DNA of 64,000 nucleotides. Origin: Pisolithus tinctorius (lineage: Eukaryota; Basidiomycota; Agaricomycetes; Boletales; Pisolithaceae). The translations under genes were made by a program, and so were the position numbers. Within the stretch, counting starts at the first letter, position 1. The number at the start of each line of letters is the position of its first letter. The notes below the pieces were generated by a model. The model saw only the letters and a program-made list of their open reading frames with translations. It was not told the origin of the DNA and did no database searches. This document shows, in pieces, positions 44,473 through 56,417 of the stretch. Location of the stretch: contig JANFAH010000005.1 of the NCBI GenBank assembly GCA_024663395.1, forward strand, positions 1,550,001 to 1,614,000, written 5' to 3'.

Positions 44473-47400
44473 ATGTTTGCAAAGCTCCCACTGAAGCTCA
44501 CAGCGCCATTCGGTCTGTTGACTGATGAAGCCAAATTGGCTTTTCGGAGCAAACCTAACGGAATATCCAAACTCATATCCACCAGGGTGAGAAAGCGGAA
44601 CTGTGTATGAACTGTGAACGTTCGTGTTCACTGCGCTACAGCACATTCCTGAAAACGACAGCTACTGGGATCAGGTAAGTTCGACTTACCCAGAGGACCG
44701 CGACCCAAGTGTTGATACTCGACAGTACTTCACCCTGTTTGACACGCCTTCTGACGTATTTTCCCTTATTTCCCCACACGATAGTGCGTTCCCCTGACTT
44801 GCAGCATTCCCCGTCGAGTTCTTCCTGACTTTGGACCACGCAGTTCGTCGCGCTTTCTTAGATGCACCCGAAAACGTTGCCACCTTGGTCCGGGTCGTCG
44901 CCTCTCGGCTCTTCAATTTGGTTTCCGATCACACATTTCCCGCACAGCAAACGACAACTTCTGTCACTTCGTATGCGAGTTCTCTAATCAAAGCAGCTAC
45001 GTCGGAACGTAATGCTACCAAGGAAGTCTTGAATTGCATCCGCGTACTACAGAGAGTACTTCCTGTCGTCTTCGAGGTCGAAGGAGAATCCAACGCATTT
45101 GAGCTCGAAGTGCTTTGGAAGAAGGTTCAAATTGACCAAGACGATGGTTATCACGTGGATGGGCCTCAGTTTGTCATAGAAGACGAGGATGACGACCGTA
45201 GCGAACATGGCGAAGCAGCATCGCCCCAGTCAACGGAACCCAATACAAAGACCAAGCAAACTCTGCCCTCGCTTGGAGAGAAGCTCTTTAGTTGTATCAT
45301 GGATCTGCTCTTCTGTTGTGGGTTCACTCTCCCCACGAAAATACAAGTTGATCACTATAAGATAAACTATGTCATCTGGTGCGCCCGTCGAGCCGTTTTC
45401 AGTGCGATGGGACTAACTGTAGGACAAGGGAGAAAGGTGTTGGCTCAACCGTTGACACTGGTCCGAATGCTCAGTATGATTCCAACAAAATCGAAGTTTT
45501 ACGCCTTCTCCTTGTCCTCTTCTCCCGCCAAATATATGTTTCCCCTGCTTCGTTGTTTATCAAACCTTCATTTTACACTCTCCACATGGTCCGTAAAACT
45601 CCTCGCCGGGATGTTTTGACACTTCTATGTTCTTTGCTTAATACAATCCTGAACTCGTCTACGTCGAACAACTTGACTATCGCTAGCGTGGCGGGGAAGG
45701 TGCCCTATAACCACCTGGTTTTCAAAGGAGAAGATTCCAGAATTGCACTTGTGGGCATGTGCTTGCAGGTTCTTTGCGCCTTACTGGACTTTCAGAGTGG
45801 ACCTGCGAAAGATGCCGTGTCTGGTAACGACGAGAACACATCGACATCGATGCCGACGGCACAGACAAATGCATTTCGCTACTTCATCGCGAAATTGGTG
45901 TGTGTATCGTTTTGTCGTATATGCACTGTTGATCGTCGTAAAGCATCGGACGCAAGATTTTGCTTTCATTCTCGACGGCATTAGCAGCATCCTGAACCAG
46001 CAGCTTGCCATATCAAATATTCTTCTCCCCGGCTCTAGAAAATCGGTACCTTATATACCTGAAACAAGTAGGTCACCTCTACGTACCTCTCGTGTAACCG
46101 CTAATCAATGTTAGTCATCTTATTCTGGAAGATGATCGAATTGAACAAGGTATGGTTTAGGAACCAATTATTGCATCACAGCAATGTGATGTCTTCACAG
46201 AAATTCCGGGCATACGTTCTTGACTCAGACAAAGTAGTCGATGTACTAGCGTACCTCTTTTCTTACGGTTTGGAGATCAAGGACAAACCGCGTAAGTCGC
46301 CTTGGGAGATCCTGTGTTGCACTTGTTCATGTAAAATATCTTGCAGAGCAACTCGGCCTCTGTCGAGCGTTATCTTACATCATTCAAACATTGTCCGCCG
46401 AGCCCGCTTTTGGCAATAAGCTTTGCTTGCCCGTGAAGATCGCCATTCCTGCTAAATGGTCCACACCCGGAACTGCAGCGGACTTCATGATTACGGTTTG
46501 TACTGGTGTTTTTGCTGTTTTTGCCGTCATTAATCCAAACTCAGTCCATTTACTCTATGATGGCTACAACATCGGGTACCATGTCGTCACTCTATCCGGC
46601 ACTCATCATCGCCCTGTCAAATGTAGCACCCTACTTTAAGAACCTTTCTATCGTTTCTTCAAATCGCCTCATCCAGCTGTTCACCGCGTTCGCTAATCCT
46701 CGGTTTTTACTGTCAGATGAGAGTCATCCGCGACTTCTCTTTTTTATGTGAGTAATTCATGTAGTAAAATTAACGCGATACCCTGACGAACGTTCGCAGC
46801 CTCGAGGTGTTCAATTCCGTGATATTCCATCATTTGTCCGACAACCCCAATCTCTTGTATGCCATTATCACAGCGCATCAAACATTACAAGATCTTGGTA
46901 CCTTCACGCTTGCAAGCGGATTGCGAGAAATTAAGCATGCGGAATTCGCCAAGGAAGAACGGACCCGACAGGGAGACCCTAACAGGAAGTTAAATTTGAG
47001 GGAGGCTGACATCGAAGCTGGAGACGTGCAGGCAGAGAAGGCTCGGTTATTGCTAAACGAAAGCCATCGTATTGTTGCGAGAAGTGAAAGAGTGGAGTCT
47101 TTTCGTGAAGGCGCTGCTGAAGATGAAGATGAGGAAAATACGAGTATTCTGGCGAGTAAATCAGAGAAAGCCAGAGGAAAAATGAGGGAAAGGTCGGTGT
47201 CATCAGAAACGACAAGTAGTGCCGAGCTACTTGCAAGCGCTGGGGTTGGAAGAAACGGCTTTGTGCCTACGCAGGAATGGGTACGTAGCATTTTGTTGCT
47301 TGTACGAATGCCAATCATATCCACTTCTTTGTAGGTTGCATCCTGGCAACAGGGGTGAGCAACGGACAAGTGACCTTCTCGCCTATAGCTGATCTTAAGA

Positions 47401-47843
47401 TGATAGCCTTCCGCTGGATACCGTAATGCTTGTCATATCTGAACTCCTTCCGAAGATACAGCGTCTACAAGGGGGAGGCCAGAAAGTCACCAGTACTGGG
47501 GAAATTATCGATTTCTTACGAAGCGTATCGCTGGTGGGTGTCCTGCCACCTGCACCCCCGCTGCATCCCAGAAAATTCACGGTGTGTTGTTTCTACGCCC
47601 TTTGTTTTCCCTGGTTGGATTCTAATATCCTGGTAGTGGTCTGATGCCTCGATGGTTTGGCTGACATCCTTGATCTGGGGCGAGATCTATGTTCACGGGA
47701 TGTCCCCGCTGGGTATATGGAGCTCGACCAACGTTCGACTGTTCTTCGTGAAACATACGAATAGTCAACCACGCCAGATCGCGGGAACCATGTCACATGT
47801 GGTAGGTGAACTGTTCTCGCAGGCCCGCCAGAGGCCGGAATAA
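44473..47843 (+). CDS. HID1: HID1/Ecm30-like Golgi trafficking protein
   Basis: A large helical protein related to HID1 and dymeclin, implicated in Golgi and dense-core vesicle sorting in animals; the yeast relative is Ecm30. Segments in order: MFAKLPLKLTAPFGLLTDEA, HIPENDSYWDQ, FPVEFFLTLDHAVRRAFLDA, VLNCIRVLQRVLPVVFEVEG, LGEKLFSCIMDLLFCCGFTL, KIEVLRLLLVLFSRQIYVSP, RRDVLTLLCSLLNTILNSST, VPYNHLVFKGEDSRIALVGM, LVILFWKMIELNKKFRAYVL, LPVKIAIPAKWSTPGTAADF, LSNVAPYFKNLSIVSSNRLI and LLYAIITAHQTLQDLGTFTL. An acidic disordered insert (about 46990-47230) follows, then LLPKIQRLQGGGQ and FFVKHTNSQPRQIAGTM. The N terminus lacks Gly2, so the myristoylation described for human HID1 is not expected. Confidence 0.9.
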
Positions 47844-48129
47844 GTAGTCGTAGTGTACGAATGATTTTTTGGAGCTTCGGTTCAGTTTCGAATAATTATT
47901 CTATGTACATATCACAGGTGTAATTTGCTCTGGAGCTTTGAGACTTTGGAACGCTAGCAACTTGACTGCCATTTTTGGCCTGGAAACCTCACCGTGCAAC
48001 TAGGTGTTAGCGACCCCCATCGCATTACCAAGACCACTTCGCGATGTCGTCTACGTTGGTGGTCTTAATTATTCTATCGAGAGAAAGAGTTTGACTAGTG
48101 TCAGGTTCGCCCCCTCGCGAGATGTCGAC

Positions 48130-49175
48130 ATGACCAAGGAGAAGGACTGGCCATTAAACCTAGGTAAGTGATGGAGGTGATCTCGAGAGCCAGTGACCGG
48201 ATCCAGCACCGTGTACATACAGGCATGCTCGATTGGGACTCGACGAACATTGTTTTCACGAAGCGAAGCCTGGTCGAGTTCCTCAAGTAAGTGGCAAAGC
48301 CACCTCATCTACACATTTGAATGCCAGTAAAGCTCAGCACTCAGCTAGGTACGCTGGCGTTACCGTGGATCCTGGCTTCACGAATATCCAGAAACTGCCG
48401 CGTAAGTTTTCACATTATCTGGTTGCTAGATCATATTACTTGTGCTGAACGATGCGAACCGCGTGTTCCTTGCATCCGCAGGATACGCAAAATTCGGAAA
48501 GATGGCAACTAACGAGGCTGAACCCGCTGGTAGTGCGTTCACCTGCACGAAATCTATTTTCAGTGTAATGAAAAAAATTTTCCCTATTGGTTCATTCGTT
48601 TAGTTGCGGAAACGACTTTACCTGCTGTTACCGAGACATCTCCCAACAGGAGGTTGCTCGCAGAAGAGTTCACGGACGATGCTCTGTCAATGGCACCTCC
48701 CCGCCCAAGTGAGGGAAACGTTAGTGACGATGCTATCAAGGTACGTATCGGAGGGGCTAAATGAGAGTTCCCATACAGATGAATCGTTTTTATTCAAGCC
48801 CGTGTCAACCGTCGAAGGGAGCACTAGCACAGGAGATTTTAGGCCTACTCGGTGTGTACCTTACTTCTTACTTCGCTTTGTTCTTTGTCCAATGGGTTCT
48901 ATGTCTTGGTGTGGAAGACGCGTACGAACGACCCCTGGGGGATCGAGTAGCATTGCGAGCATCTTCGGTCACGACGATACCCAGCAAGAATTCGTCCCAA
49001 CGCGCAAGTGAGTGCAAATCGTCCCCCCATGAACTTGCTGGATTCGTGCTGACGCCTATCTATCGTCTGGTAGAGTACGCGAGCGCCCGGGAGGTAAAGA
49101 CAACATCGAAGGGGTAAGTGTAGTTTCCGACCGGTCGTCATGGATTCACAGACTGATGATGAGCAGCTATTTTAG
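48130..49175 (+). CDS. Small PGG-motif protein resembling Jupiter/HN1 (JPT) proteins
   Basis: A protein of about 180 residues from eight or more short exons. The proposed start is ATG 48130 (MTKEKDWPLNL), spliced to GMLDWDSTNIVFTKRSLVEF, KAQHSARYAGVTVDPGFTNI, QKLPR, YAKFGKMATNEAEPA and AETTLPAVTETSPNRRLLAE, ending PGGKDNIEGLF with the stop at 49173-49175. The C-terminal half has two related motifs: PTRRVRTTPGGSSSIASIFG and PTRKVRERPGGKDNIEGLF. A short R(V)R..PGG..SI..(I)F block recalls the repeated motifs of Jupiter microtubule-associated homologues; that relation is a suggestion from pattern only. The protein looks mostly disordered. An upstream start in another exon cannot be excluded. Confidence 0.55.
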
Positions 49176-49312
49176 GCTTTGTAGGATAGATAAATGGATG
49201 TTTGTTTGTTGTACCCTTTGCCATGTTACAGAGGTTTTCTGCTTTATGCGAGTAATGCAGTGGTTGTGAAAAAAAAAGCCTACGCAGAAAAAAGAAGAAA
49301 AACATGCGATTT

Positions 49313-49405
49313 GGTAGCGGCGAGGTTCGAACTCGCGCGGACTTTCGCCCATTGGGATTCAGGATTCTTAAATCCAACGCCTTAGACCAACTCGGCCACG
49401 CTACC
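49313..49405 (-). tRNA. tRNA-Leu (anticodon UAA) with short intron
   Basis: On the minus strand the gene starts GGTAGCGTGGCCGAG and ends CGCCGCTACC, giving a 7-bp acceptor stem. The D arm has the A box (TGGCCGAGTTGG). The anticodon stem 5' side is TTGGA with loop TTTAAG, so the anticodon is TAA. About 9-10 extra bases after the loop are best read as a tRNA intron at the usual 37/38 position. The long variable arm GGGC-GAAA-GTCC is typical of Leu, and the B box is GTTCGAACC. Total span 93 bases; CCA is not encoded. Confidence 0.92.
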
Positions 49406-49560
49406 GATCGCCCAAAGAATATAATATGCCGTTATAGTGAACTAAGGACCTTCTCGGCAACCCGGTAATTGTAATTGGTGTGATTAGACCTCGATATGAC
49501 AATATACAGGGGTCTAATAGAAGTGGGCAGTAAAAGCCCACGTACGACAATGGAGGGTAT

Positions 49561-51766
49561 TCAACCACTAAAGCTCCATATCCTGACGTCTCCGTCGTCA
49601 CTGCCAGATACAATCTTGTCTTCGCCGAGAGCAATGCATGTCACTGCACCCCGATGCCCAGAAAGAGTTGCGGTACATTTTCCTTCTTCCAAGTTCCATA
49701 CCTGTAAAACGATCGGTCATGTGTAACGTCGGAGTGAAGGAATCCACAACTGACTTTGACAGTACGATCATGACTTGCGCTAACCAGTCTGAGTTTGTCA
49801 CAGGCCACGGCCCACACGCCTTCGATATGTCCAAAGAGTGTTGTGACTGTTTGGCCAGTTTCGACATCCCAAACTTTGATAGTGTTGTCCAAGCTCCCCG
49901 ACACCAACACTGGTTTCCTGGAACGTGACCCAGAGCGCAAGCCTTGGATGACGTTCCCTTCCTGGCTGTGATCCGGCGATACTGTGTCATTATGCATGAC
50001 GACTGTGTATGCATCCGAATCGTCGAAATCAGAATTGTCTGGGACAGCGCTCTCGGAGATGCGAACGGCGTTTAAAGCACGCACGTTCACGTCTTCGTCG
50101 CATCCGTCGTCCAATTCGAGCAGCCTCAGGCTCTGTACTTGCCCGACGTGTCCAGCGAATTGTTGGACACAAGTGCGTCTGGCAAGATCCCACAGACGGA
50201 TGGTGCCGTCGTCCGAGGCCGAGAACAACATCTTCCCGGTACCAATCCTGAGTGGGGATTCGCAGGGGTCGACCTGTGGAGTCGTTGACCCCGTTGCGTC
50301 CCATAGCTTTACTGCATTGACCCAGTCTCTGTGTCCGCGAAGTGTGAATGCCTCGCCCGTGCAAAAGTTCCACACCCTGACGGTCGAATCGACGCTCCCA
50401 CTGGCGAGAACATTTGCGTCGAAATTGACACAAACTACGCCGTCAGTGTGGCCCCTCAGTGTTCGGATGCACTCGCCCTTGCGCCAGTTCCAGACGCGGA
50501 TAGTATGGTCCATACTTCCAGTGATCAGCTTGGCCTCGTCGAATTGTAAGCAACGGACGGCACGGGTGTGGCCCCGCAGACACCCCACTTCTGTGCCGGC
50601 CTCTAGATTCCATATGCGCACAGTGCGGTCGTAGGAACCAGTGATGATGATCGGAAAAGGGGGATGCTGCAGGGTCTCGCTGAACTGAAGGCACATGACC
50701 CCATCGGAATGGCCACGGAGTGTGCGGACTTGGCAGCGGCCGCGGCGCCAGTTCCGTTCAATTTTCAGACGTTCGCTGTAGACGTCTTTCCATGGACGTG
50801 TGAGGGCCCCGGGAGATTGAGATTGGGTGGGATCGGGAAGATCAGCGCCAGGACGACTGGACCGCGAAGAGGATCGCGATGCGGGCGGCGACGGACTACT
50901 TCCCGCAACCGCTTGAGAGTGGGGATCCATCTGTGCACGAAGACGTTTGGATGGTCGACTGGAGGTGGGATCAGTGATTTCGCGCTTGGGCGCAGTTGGT
51001 GGCGGAGGACTGAGAGGAGACGCTGAGAGAAGTCTACGATTGCGTCTTCTCTCCAAGACAGGCAATCCCCACCCGCATTTATGACACTTTTGGCCGATAT
51101 GTTGTTCGCATATTCCCCGCCAGAGAATGTTATCGTCTGCGAGACTACGCCAACGTCTGCTCACTTGTGCAGCTCTGCAGAGGGAAGTCGCGTCGAGATA
51201 TGCGAGAATCTTGAATGATATCTCGCGGGGCAAGACGGTGAAGGGATCGATGCGAATGAGTTGGCTGAGTTGTTCGGTGAGGAGGGAGAGCTGAGAGAAG
51301 CAGCACATTGTAAGAATGCCCCGGAGGATAAGCTCTCTCCTGGGGTGTGGAGAGGAGGAAAAGCTGGACCAGATCGCATTGACCGTTTCGCGTTCCTCTA
51401 CCGGAAGGGCATCCAGGGACTGCGTGGGATCACATCAAAAGACAAGTATGGCAAGCACTATCGGTAGATACACACCTGCTGCAGTTTGATATTGGTGCCT
51501 TCGTCTGCCATGCGCTGATGGCGAACGCAGAGTTTGCGGGTTGCGGGTGCGAGCCGGCCTGACGAGTGCGATGAGGAATCTTGCATTTGGGAGTCATCCG
51601 GTGAGTGTTCGGCCGACATGAACGTCGTATTGGTGGTACCTGATGCACTGTCGAACGATGCAGGCGGCGATGGGGAGCGGCTGGGATCAGCATGCGAGGA
51701 GGCGGCCAGGCGGGGGGCGGGCAGAACGTCGCACTGGTGCGACTCCTGGGGTGTTTGCAGAGACAT
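49561..51766 (-). CDS. MET30: F-box/WD40 protein, Met30/SconB type
   Basis: The substrate receptor of an SCF ubiquitin ligase; Met30 and SconB control sulfur-assimilation regulators. Start at 51766 (MSLQTPQESHQCDVLPAPRL). Then KLCVRHQRMADEGTNIKLQQ, SLDALPVEERETVNAIWSSF, MCCFSQLSLLTEQLSQLIRI, F-box LPREISFKILAYLDATSLCR, and CEQHIGQKCHKCGWGLPVLE. WD40 repeats begin QVRTLRGHSDGVMCLQF and continue ITGSYDRTVRIWNLE, ITGSMDHTIRVWNWRKGECI, GHTDGVVCVNF and SGSVDSTVRVWNF. The last blade, VWNLEEGKCTATLSGHRGAV, ends DVRIWSFSG with the stop at 49561. The conserved segment before the F-box and the CxxCGWGLPxLERKR-type motif separate Met30 from Cdc4-type proteins. Confidence 0.92.
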
Positions 51767-52231
51767 GGAACCGAGTGGGACACGAGACCCGAGTTTTTTT
51801 TACGTCCTGCGTGTGTCCGGGCGTCTTTTTGTCTGCACCTCAGCTTGCCCACATTTCCATACGACTTGCGAGCTTGTCACGCGACATCACGCAAGGGGCC
51901 GACGTCGTCACATTGTCACGCCCCATCACGCCATTATCACACAAATGGAGATGATCAACATCGCAGGCTCCTCATAAACATGCTACAGTCTGGTACAACC
52001 CCCAAGTACCGACATCGACGACAACAGCAAATATCAACGGGCCATGCAGACGACTCTCTGTGGGTCAACAAATTCAAAAATCTGCAGGGGAAGAAAACAG
52101 CGTCGTAACACAAACAACAAAACCTGTGACAACAACAACAGCCCGTTTCGTCGAAAAACCGGCTTACGATCCACATATATATATTAGTTGTGCGCACACT
52201 TCAGATACCAGCTCCCCTTTCCTGAGTATCA
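51767..52231. other. Intergenic region, about 465 bases
   Basis: Lies between the start of the Met30-type gene and the 3' end of GSK3, both on the minus strand. It contains CAA-rich sequence near 52100-52140. It presumably holds the Met30-type promoter and the GSK3 terminator. No gene was recognised. Confidence 0.6.
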
Positions 52232-53747
52232 TCAGTCAAGCGTGAGCTTCAACTGCTCGAGAGGTATCGGCTCGAATGCATCCAGATTGATCGATCGTGA
52301 GCGTAGTTCCACTTCACAGTGTGGCGGTACCAATTGTCGGATCAGGTCCGGCCTTACAGACAGCTCTGAACACAAACCTCGTCAGGAAAAGCGCCGAATA
52401 CCAACTCTCACAAGTACTCACCCTCCCGCGTAAAGTTGAACAGAGGGGGGAAGTCTCTGCCGTTGGGCATCTTCACTCCATCAGCCCGCAACTCATCGAA
52501 GAATGGATGAACCATTGCTTCCACAGCGCTCAGGCGCGCAGCTGGCGTGTATTCCAGCAACCTCTGGACAAGATCTATCGCTTCCGGAGCGGTACGCGGT
52601 CGGAAAACCTAGGCCAACCACCTCCAGTCGTTGATTATCAACAACAACGTCCGACACCCACCTTGTTAAAAGGATGCGGCTTGATTTGCGGGAACTTGTG
52701 TTCCATATAGTTGGGATTCATCGTCTTGATTTGCTCTCGAGAAGGCGTCCCAAGAACTTTGATGATCTCCACCAACTGATCAATGCCACTTTCACCAGGA
52801 AACAGTGGCTGGCCCAACATCAACTCAGCCATCACGCAGCCCGTCGACCATATGTCTATCCCTCGTCAGTGAACCGTCGCAAAGGAACCAGGGGACTCAC
52901 CGATGTTGGTGGTGTAGTTGGTAGCACCGAAAATAAGCTCTGGTGCTCGGTAATACCGGGAACAGATGTAACTAACGTTAGGCTCTCCAGCCACGAGAAT
53001 CTTCGCCGAGCCGAAATCGCATAGCTTTAATACACCCGTGGCAGGATTCAGCAACAAATTCTGTGGTTTGATATCACGATGGCAGATGCCAACAGAATGG
53101 ATGTAGGCCAAAGAACGAAGAAGTTGGTACATGTACAACTTGATTTGAAGCGCTGGCATGGGTTGCTTCAGCTTGGCATAGTGGCGACTCGCACGATAGA
53201 CAGTCTCTGGGACGTATTCCAATACAAGGTTCAGATAGACCTCATCTTTCTGAAATAAACGCGGATGAAACACGGAACCGAATAGGAAATGATCTACAAA
53301 CCTTTTCTCCGTTCGAGTAGAAAAAGGCCTTGAGATCGACGACGTTGGGATGCGACACGAGCCTCATTATTTGGAGTTCACGATTCTATTCAGATAGGAT
53401 CGGGGGCGGTCAGAAGGGGGTCCCCTCGAGGATATAAGTGTAGCGTGACAAGAGGAAGAGGAAATGGGGAGCGTGACGCCGGACAAAAGAAAAAAGAAAA
53501 AGAAACAAACCTTGAAACGCTTGTCCTGCAGGACCTTCTTGATGGCAATATCCTCGGACTCTTTGGGCTCGTTTACGAGTTTGGCTTGGAAGACGACGCC
53601 AAAAGAGCCATTTCCGATGACCTTGCAGTTGGTGTAGGCGATCTCTCGTTGCTCGTTTGTCTTCCCATCAGTAGCGATGACACGGATGATCCTATGGGGG
53701 TCGTCGATGGCTAGTTGATGAGAAGATGAGTCAAACTCAGATGCCAT
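52232..53747 (-). CDS. GSK3: Glycogen synthase kinase 3 homologue
   Basis: A CMGC Ser/Thr kinase. Start ATG 53747 ([20 protein letters not shown]). Gly loop [18 protein letters not shown]; catalytic Lys in [13 protein letters not shown]; then [34 protein letters not shown], catalytic loop [19 protein letters not shown] (DFG), activation loop [20 protein letters not shown] with the conserved autophosphorylated Tyr, [40 protein letters not shown] and a C-terminal [20 protein letters not shown] ending [10 protein letters not shown] with the stop at 52232. About 395 residues, complete. No N-terminal inhibitory Ser motif of the animal RPRTTSF type is seen. Confidence 0.95.
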
Positions 53748-54534
53748 TGATATGTGTGACGAGGAAGACAAGAGGGGAGAGAAGAACAGAAGACAGCGGG
53801 ATGCGACGGAGATACAAAGCCAGACGACGACCATATATGGATTTTGGGAAATGGCGCGGGGTGGGGGCGGGGGTGGAGATCGGTGGGTGACGCAAGACAC
53901 ATTGCAAAGAGAACAGACGTACAAGAGACCTTTACGCCATTTATTGGAGCGTTGGAAGCCATTTTAAGAGTATGGCTGGACGAGGGATAAAATTGGGCGG
54001 AGTGTGGGGGACGTAAAATGTGTTTGGGTGGGAACGAGGATATGTGCGGCTCAACGAAAGCAGAAGATGGGTAAAGACAAAGTGGCTGTAGTGGAGGAAC
54101 GGGGCAGGGACGTGGATTGAGACGAGTGGAGGGGGGGGACGAGGACAGGACCACACGACGGACCCTTGACTGATCCTGTGACCACTTCTTGTGACGACCA
54201 AGCAAATACAAACACGGGCGATATAAGGGTCCCAGGTTCTACGATGTATTACTGCTGATGATGAGCCTGTTTCTGTAAATGCAACGAGTGGGCTTTGAGT
54301 GGGCCCTGCTGACTCTGACAGATAGTGCTGCGTGATCGACGCTTTTTTGTTTTCGCCTGAGACAGCTCAGATGACCCTTCCTTATCATCCACCGTGCCTT
54401 CCTCATGAGGTAATTTGCACAGGTTGAGAGTAGTATCTCGGGTGGTGTGCAGTCCTTCTCAAAGCCTCTTCGGTGCTTTTAGAGGTAGGGGAGCACCGCA
54501 AAGTCCCACCTGACACGTCATGTATGATTCGGAA
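53748..54534 (-). promoter_or_regulatory. Long 5' region of GSK3 and 3' flank of tRNase Z
   Basis: About 790 bases. The first 450 bases upstream of the GSK3 ATG are strongly pyrimidine-rich on the minus strand, as is common for fungal 5' leaders and promoters. An open frame of 166 codons (53711-54211) arises from this composition. No RNA gene was recognised. Confidence 0.5.
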
Positions 54535-56157
54535 CTAGCGAGACATCCCAGCGTTATCTGTGCCGTCTGTCATCCGTCGATTATGATATCTTCCTCGTTC
54601 CGGCCCGCGTTCCCTCCTCACATAACCATCCCGCACCGCTCTTCGATCATTACCGCCTCCCCGACGGCCCCCTCCTCTCGTACCTTGGCCACCATCGCCA
54701 TCTCCCCATTCTTGCTCCATGCGTCCCCCCTCGATAATTTGTGGTTCTTGTACGCCCATGTTCATTTCAACTACCGGTCTAGGTTCTGGGATGGTCACTC
54801 TCATATAGTCAAATGCCACTTCCGCACGGCCCATGCCCCATGCCTCGCTCGCTTGGCGGCTAATCTCATCGATCACTGAAAAGCGTGCGTCCCCCTGTCC
54901 TTGATACTGACGAGGAGCAGGAAATCTGTTGACCCATCAGTCCCCACAAACAAACGAATCTTGGGATGCCTCATAATAAATAAAAAAACATGCCTGCTCC
55001 CGATGTGGTTAAGGATCAGCCTCTCTGTACCTACCCGCTTGGCAAACTGGCCTGCCATAACTGGTGTAGAATGGCCCCTCGCCAATACCTTTTCTTTAAC
55101 TTCTTCTCGAGATCTCCTCGCCTGCGGATCTATCTCACTGGGAATAAACGCATCAGTAGCCTCGTGTACAAGGAGGGACGGCGATGGCGATTGCAAGAGC
55201 GGAATGATTGCGGAGGCGTCGCAGGTATCTCCTAACAAGGCAAGCTTGCGGTGCGGGAATGACGGCTCCCGAAAGATATAACCTAAACAAGGGACTGCGC
55301 ACCAGTCAGTACTTCACCCGAATGCGGCTGTGGGGCGAAAGCCAACCTTTATGTACAATTGGGCCCGCGTCAATGACGACATCTCCCAAACGACCGCGCG
55401 CCGACGTAATGTGTCTCCAAAATCCATCTTCACCGCACATGAGATCCGAACCAGAAGACTCGCTAGGGTGAAGTGCAGCGCTATCGCATGGCGTCCGCGC
55501 ACAGGTGGCGGTAAGCAGTTCGTGAACGGCATAGGTGTCTGCAGTTCTGGTGAAGGTCATGGAGAGGACGTTGCGTACAAAGGAGCGTAGGCCCGCGGGC
55601 CCGTATATTTCAATGCTAGGCTATTGTATTTGTTGACGAAGGTATTAGTGGGAATGGGGAACACGGACTGGTTTCCTCAGCGGCAAGTTCGTGTCGGAAC
55701 TGCCCACGACGGGCGGGGGATGTAAGACATGCCGCAAGAACGGGACAATGCCCATGACATGGTCCGCTATAGGAGAATATCAGTATTGCATGTAAATGAA
55801 ATGAGACGAGAAACGGCGTTCACCGTGCATATGCGTCACGAATAGCTTAGTTACCTTCATGGCGCGCAACCGAGACTCGTTTCCTCTGGGCTGGGTCTGA
55901 AATTGTCGCAGAGTCCCTTCTGCGCAATCGACCACTGAAATGCTGTGGTCAGCAAAATAACAGGTAGTGCCCGTTTACAAATTGCACACTCCATAATGAC
56001 CCATCGCCAATGAGGTCTGCGACTGTCGGAACAAAGGCCCCTATATCAGCGCCAGAACCCACGTTCCTGTGGCAAAGCTGAGCGCACCTATGCTCGAGCA
56101 GTTTCGTGACAGGGACGGGCCACCCCCGCTCGACGTCCCGATGAAGATGACATGCAT
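54535..56157 (-). CDS. tRNase Z (RNase Z, short ELAC1-like form)
   Basis: A metallo-beta-lactamase-fold endonuclease removing 3' trailers from tRNA precursors. Start ATG 56157: MHVIFIGTSSGGGPSLSRNC. Then CAEGTLRQFQTQPRG, TKLFVTHMH spliced to ADHVMGIVPFL, which restores the zinc-binding HxHxDH motif. KIEIYGPAGLRSFVR, MTFTRTADTYAVHELL, WRHITSARGRLGDVVIDAGP, LLGDTCDASAIIPLL, LLVHEATDAFIPSEID, LARGHSTPVMAGQFAKRVGT and LILNHIGSR supply the remaining metal and AxDxT-type motifs. IDEISRQASEAWGMGRAEVA and FDYMRVTIPEP close the fold. A C-terminal extension rich in Gly and Arg (about 54540-54690) follows; it is unusual for the family. Length fits the short form rather than the duplicated long form. Confidence 0.92.
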
Positions 56158-56417
56158 ATTCCTCGCCATGTCGATGAGTCCTGGTAAGCAGGCGGGAGAT
56201 TCGAAAACTGCAAGTAATATACGTCGGGTCACGTGCTAGGACGCGTTCCATAAAAAGTAAGTGAGCAGGAACGGGTCGACCAGACGCGGTTCAAATCGCG
56301 GTCGTTTTCCTTTGCAACGTCCAGGAGGATTGGTTGTTATTTCTTTTTGACCTCTAGTCGCTCTTTTATTTTCCCACTGAAACACAAACATACACGTCTA
56401 TCATACAGTCATTCGTC
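56158..56417. promoter_or_regulatory. Divergent promoter, tRNase Z / disordered protein
   Basis: About 260 bases between two start codons facing away from each other. The right end is T/C-rich, then A/C-rich close to the start codon at 56418. No specific element was identified. Confidence 0.5.

Noticed and set aside
53711..54211. Minus-strand 166-codon frame upstream of GSK3
   Set aside because: Low-complexity Ser/Pro/His sequence produced by the pyrimidine-rich leader; no family resemblance, and it overlaps the GSK3 start.
56275..56330. Possible tRNA because of GCGGTTCAAATCGCGG, which resembles a T-arm
   Set aside because: The bases flanking the TTCAAAT loop do not form a proper 5-bp T stem, and no matching acceptor or anticodon stem lies upstream.
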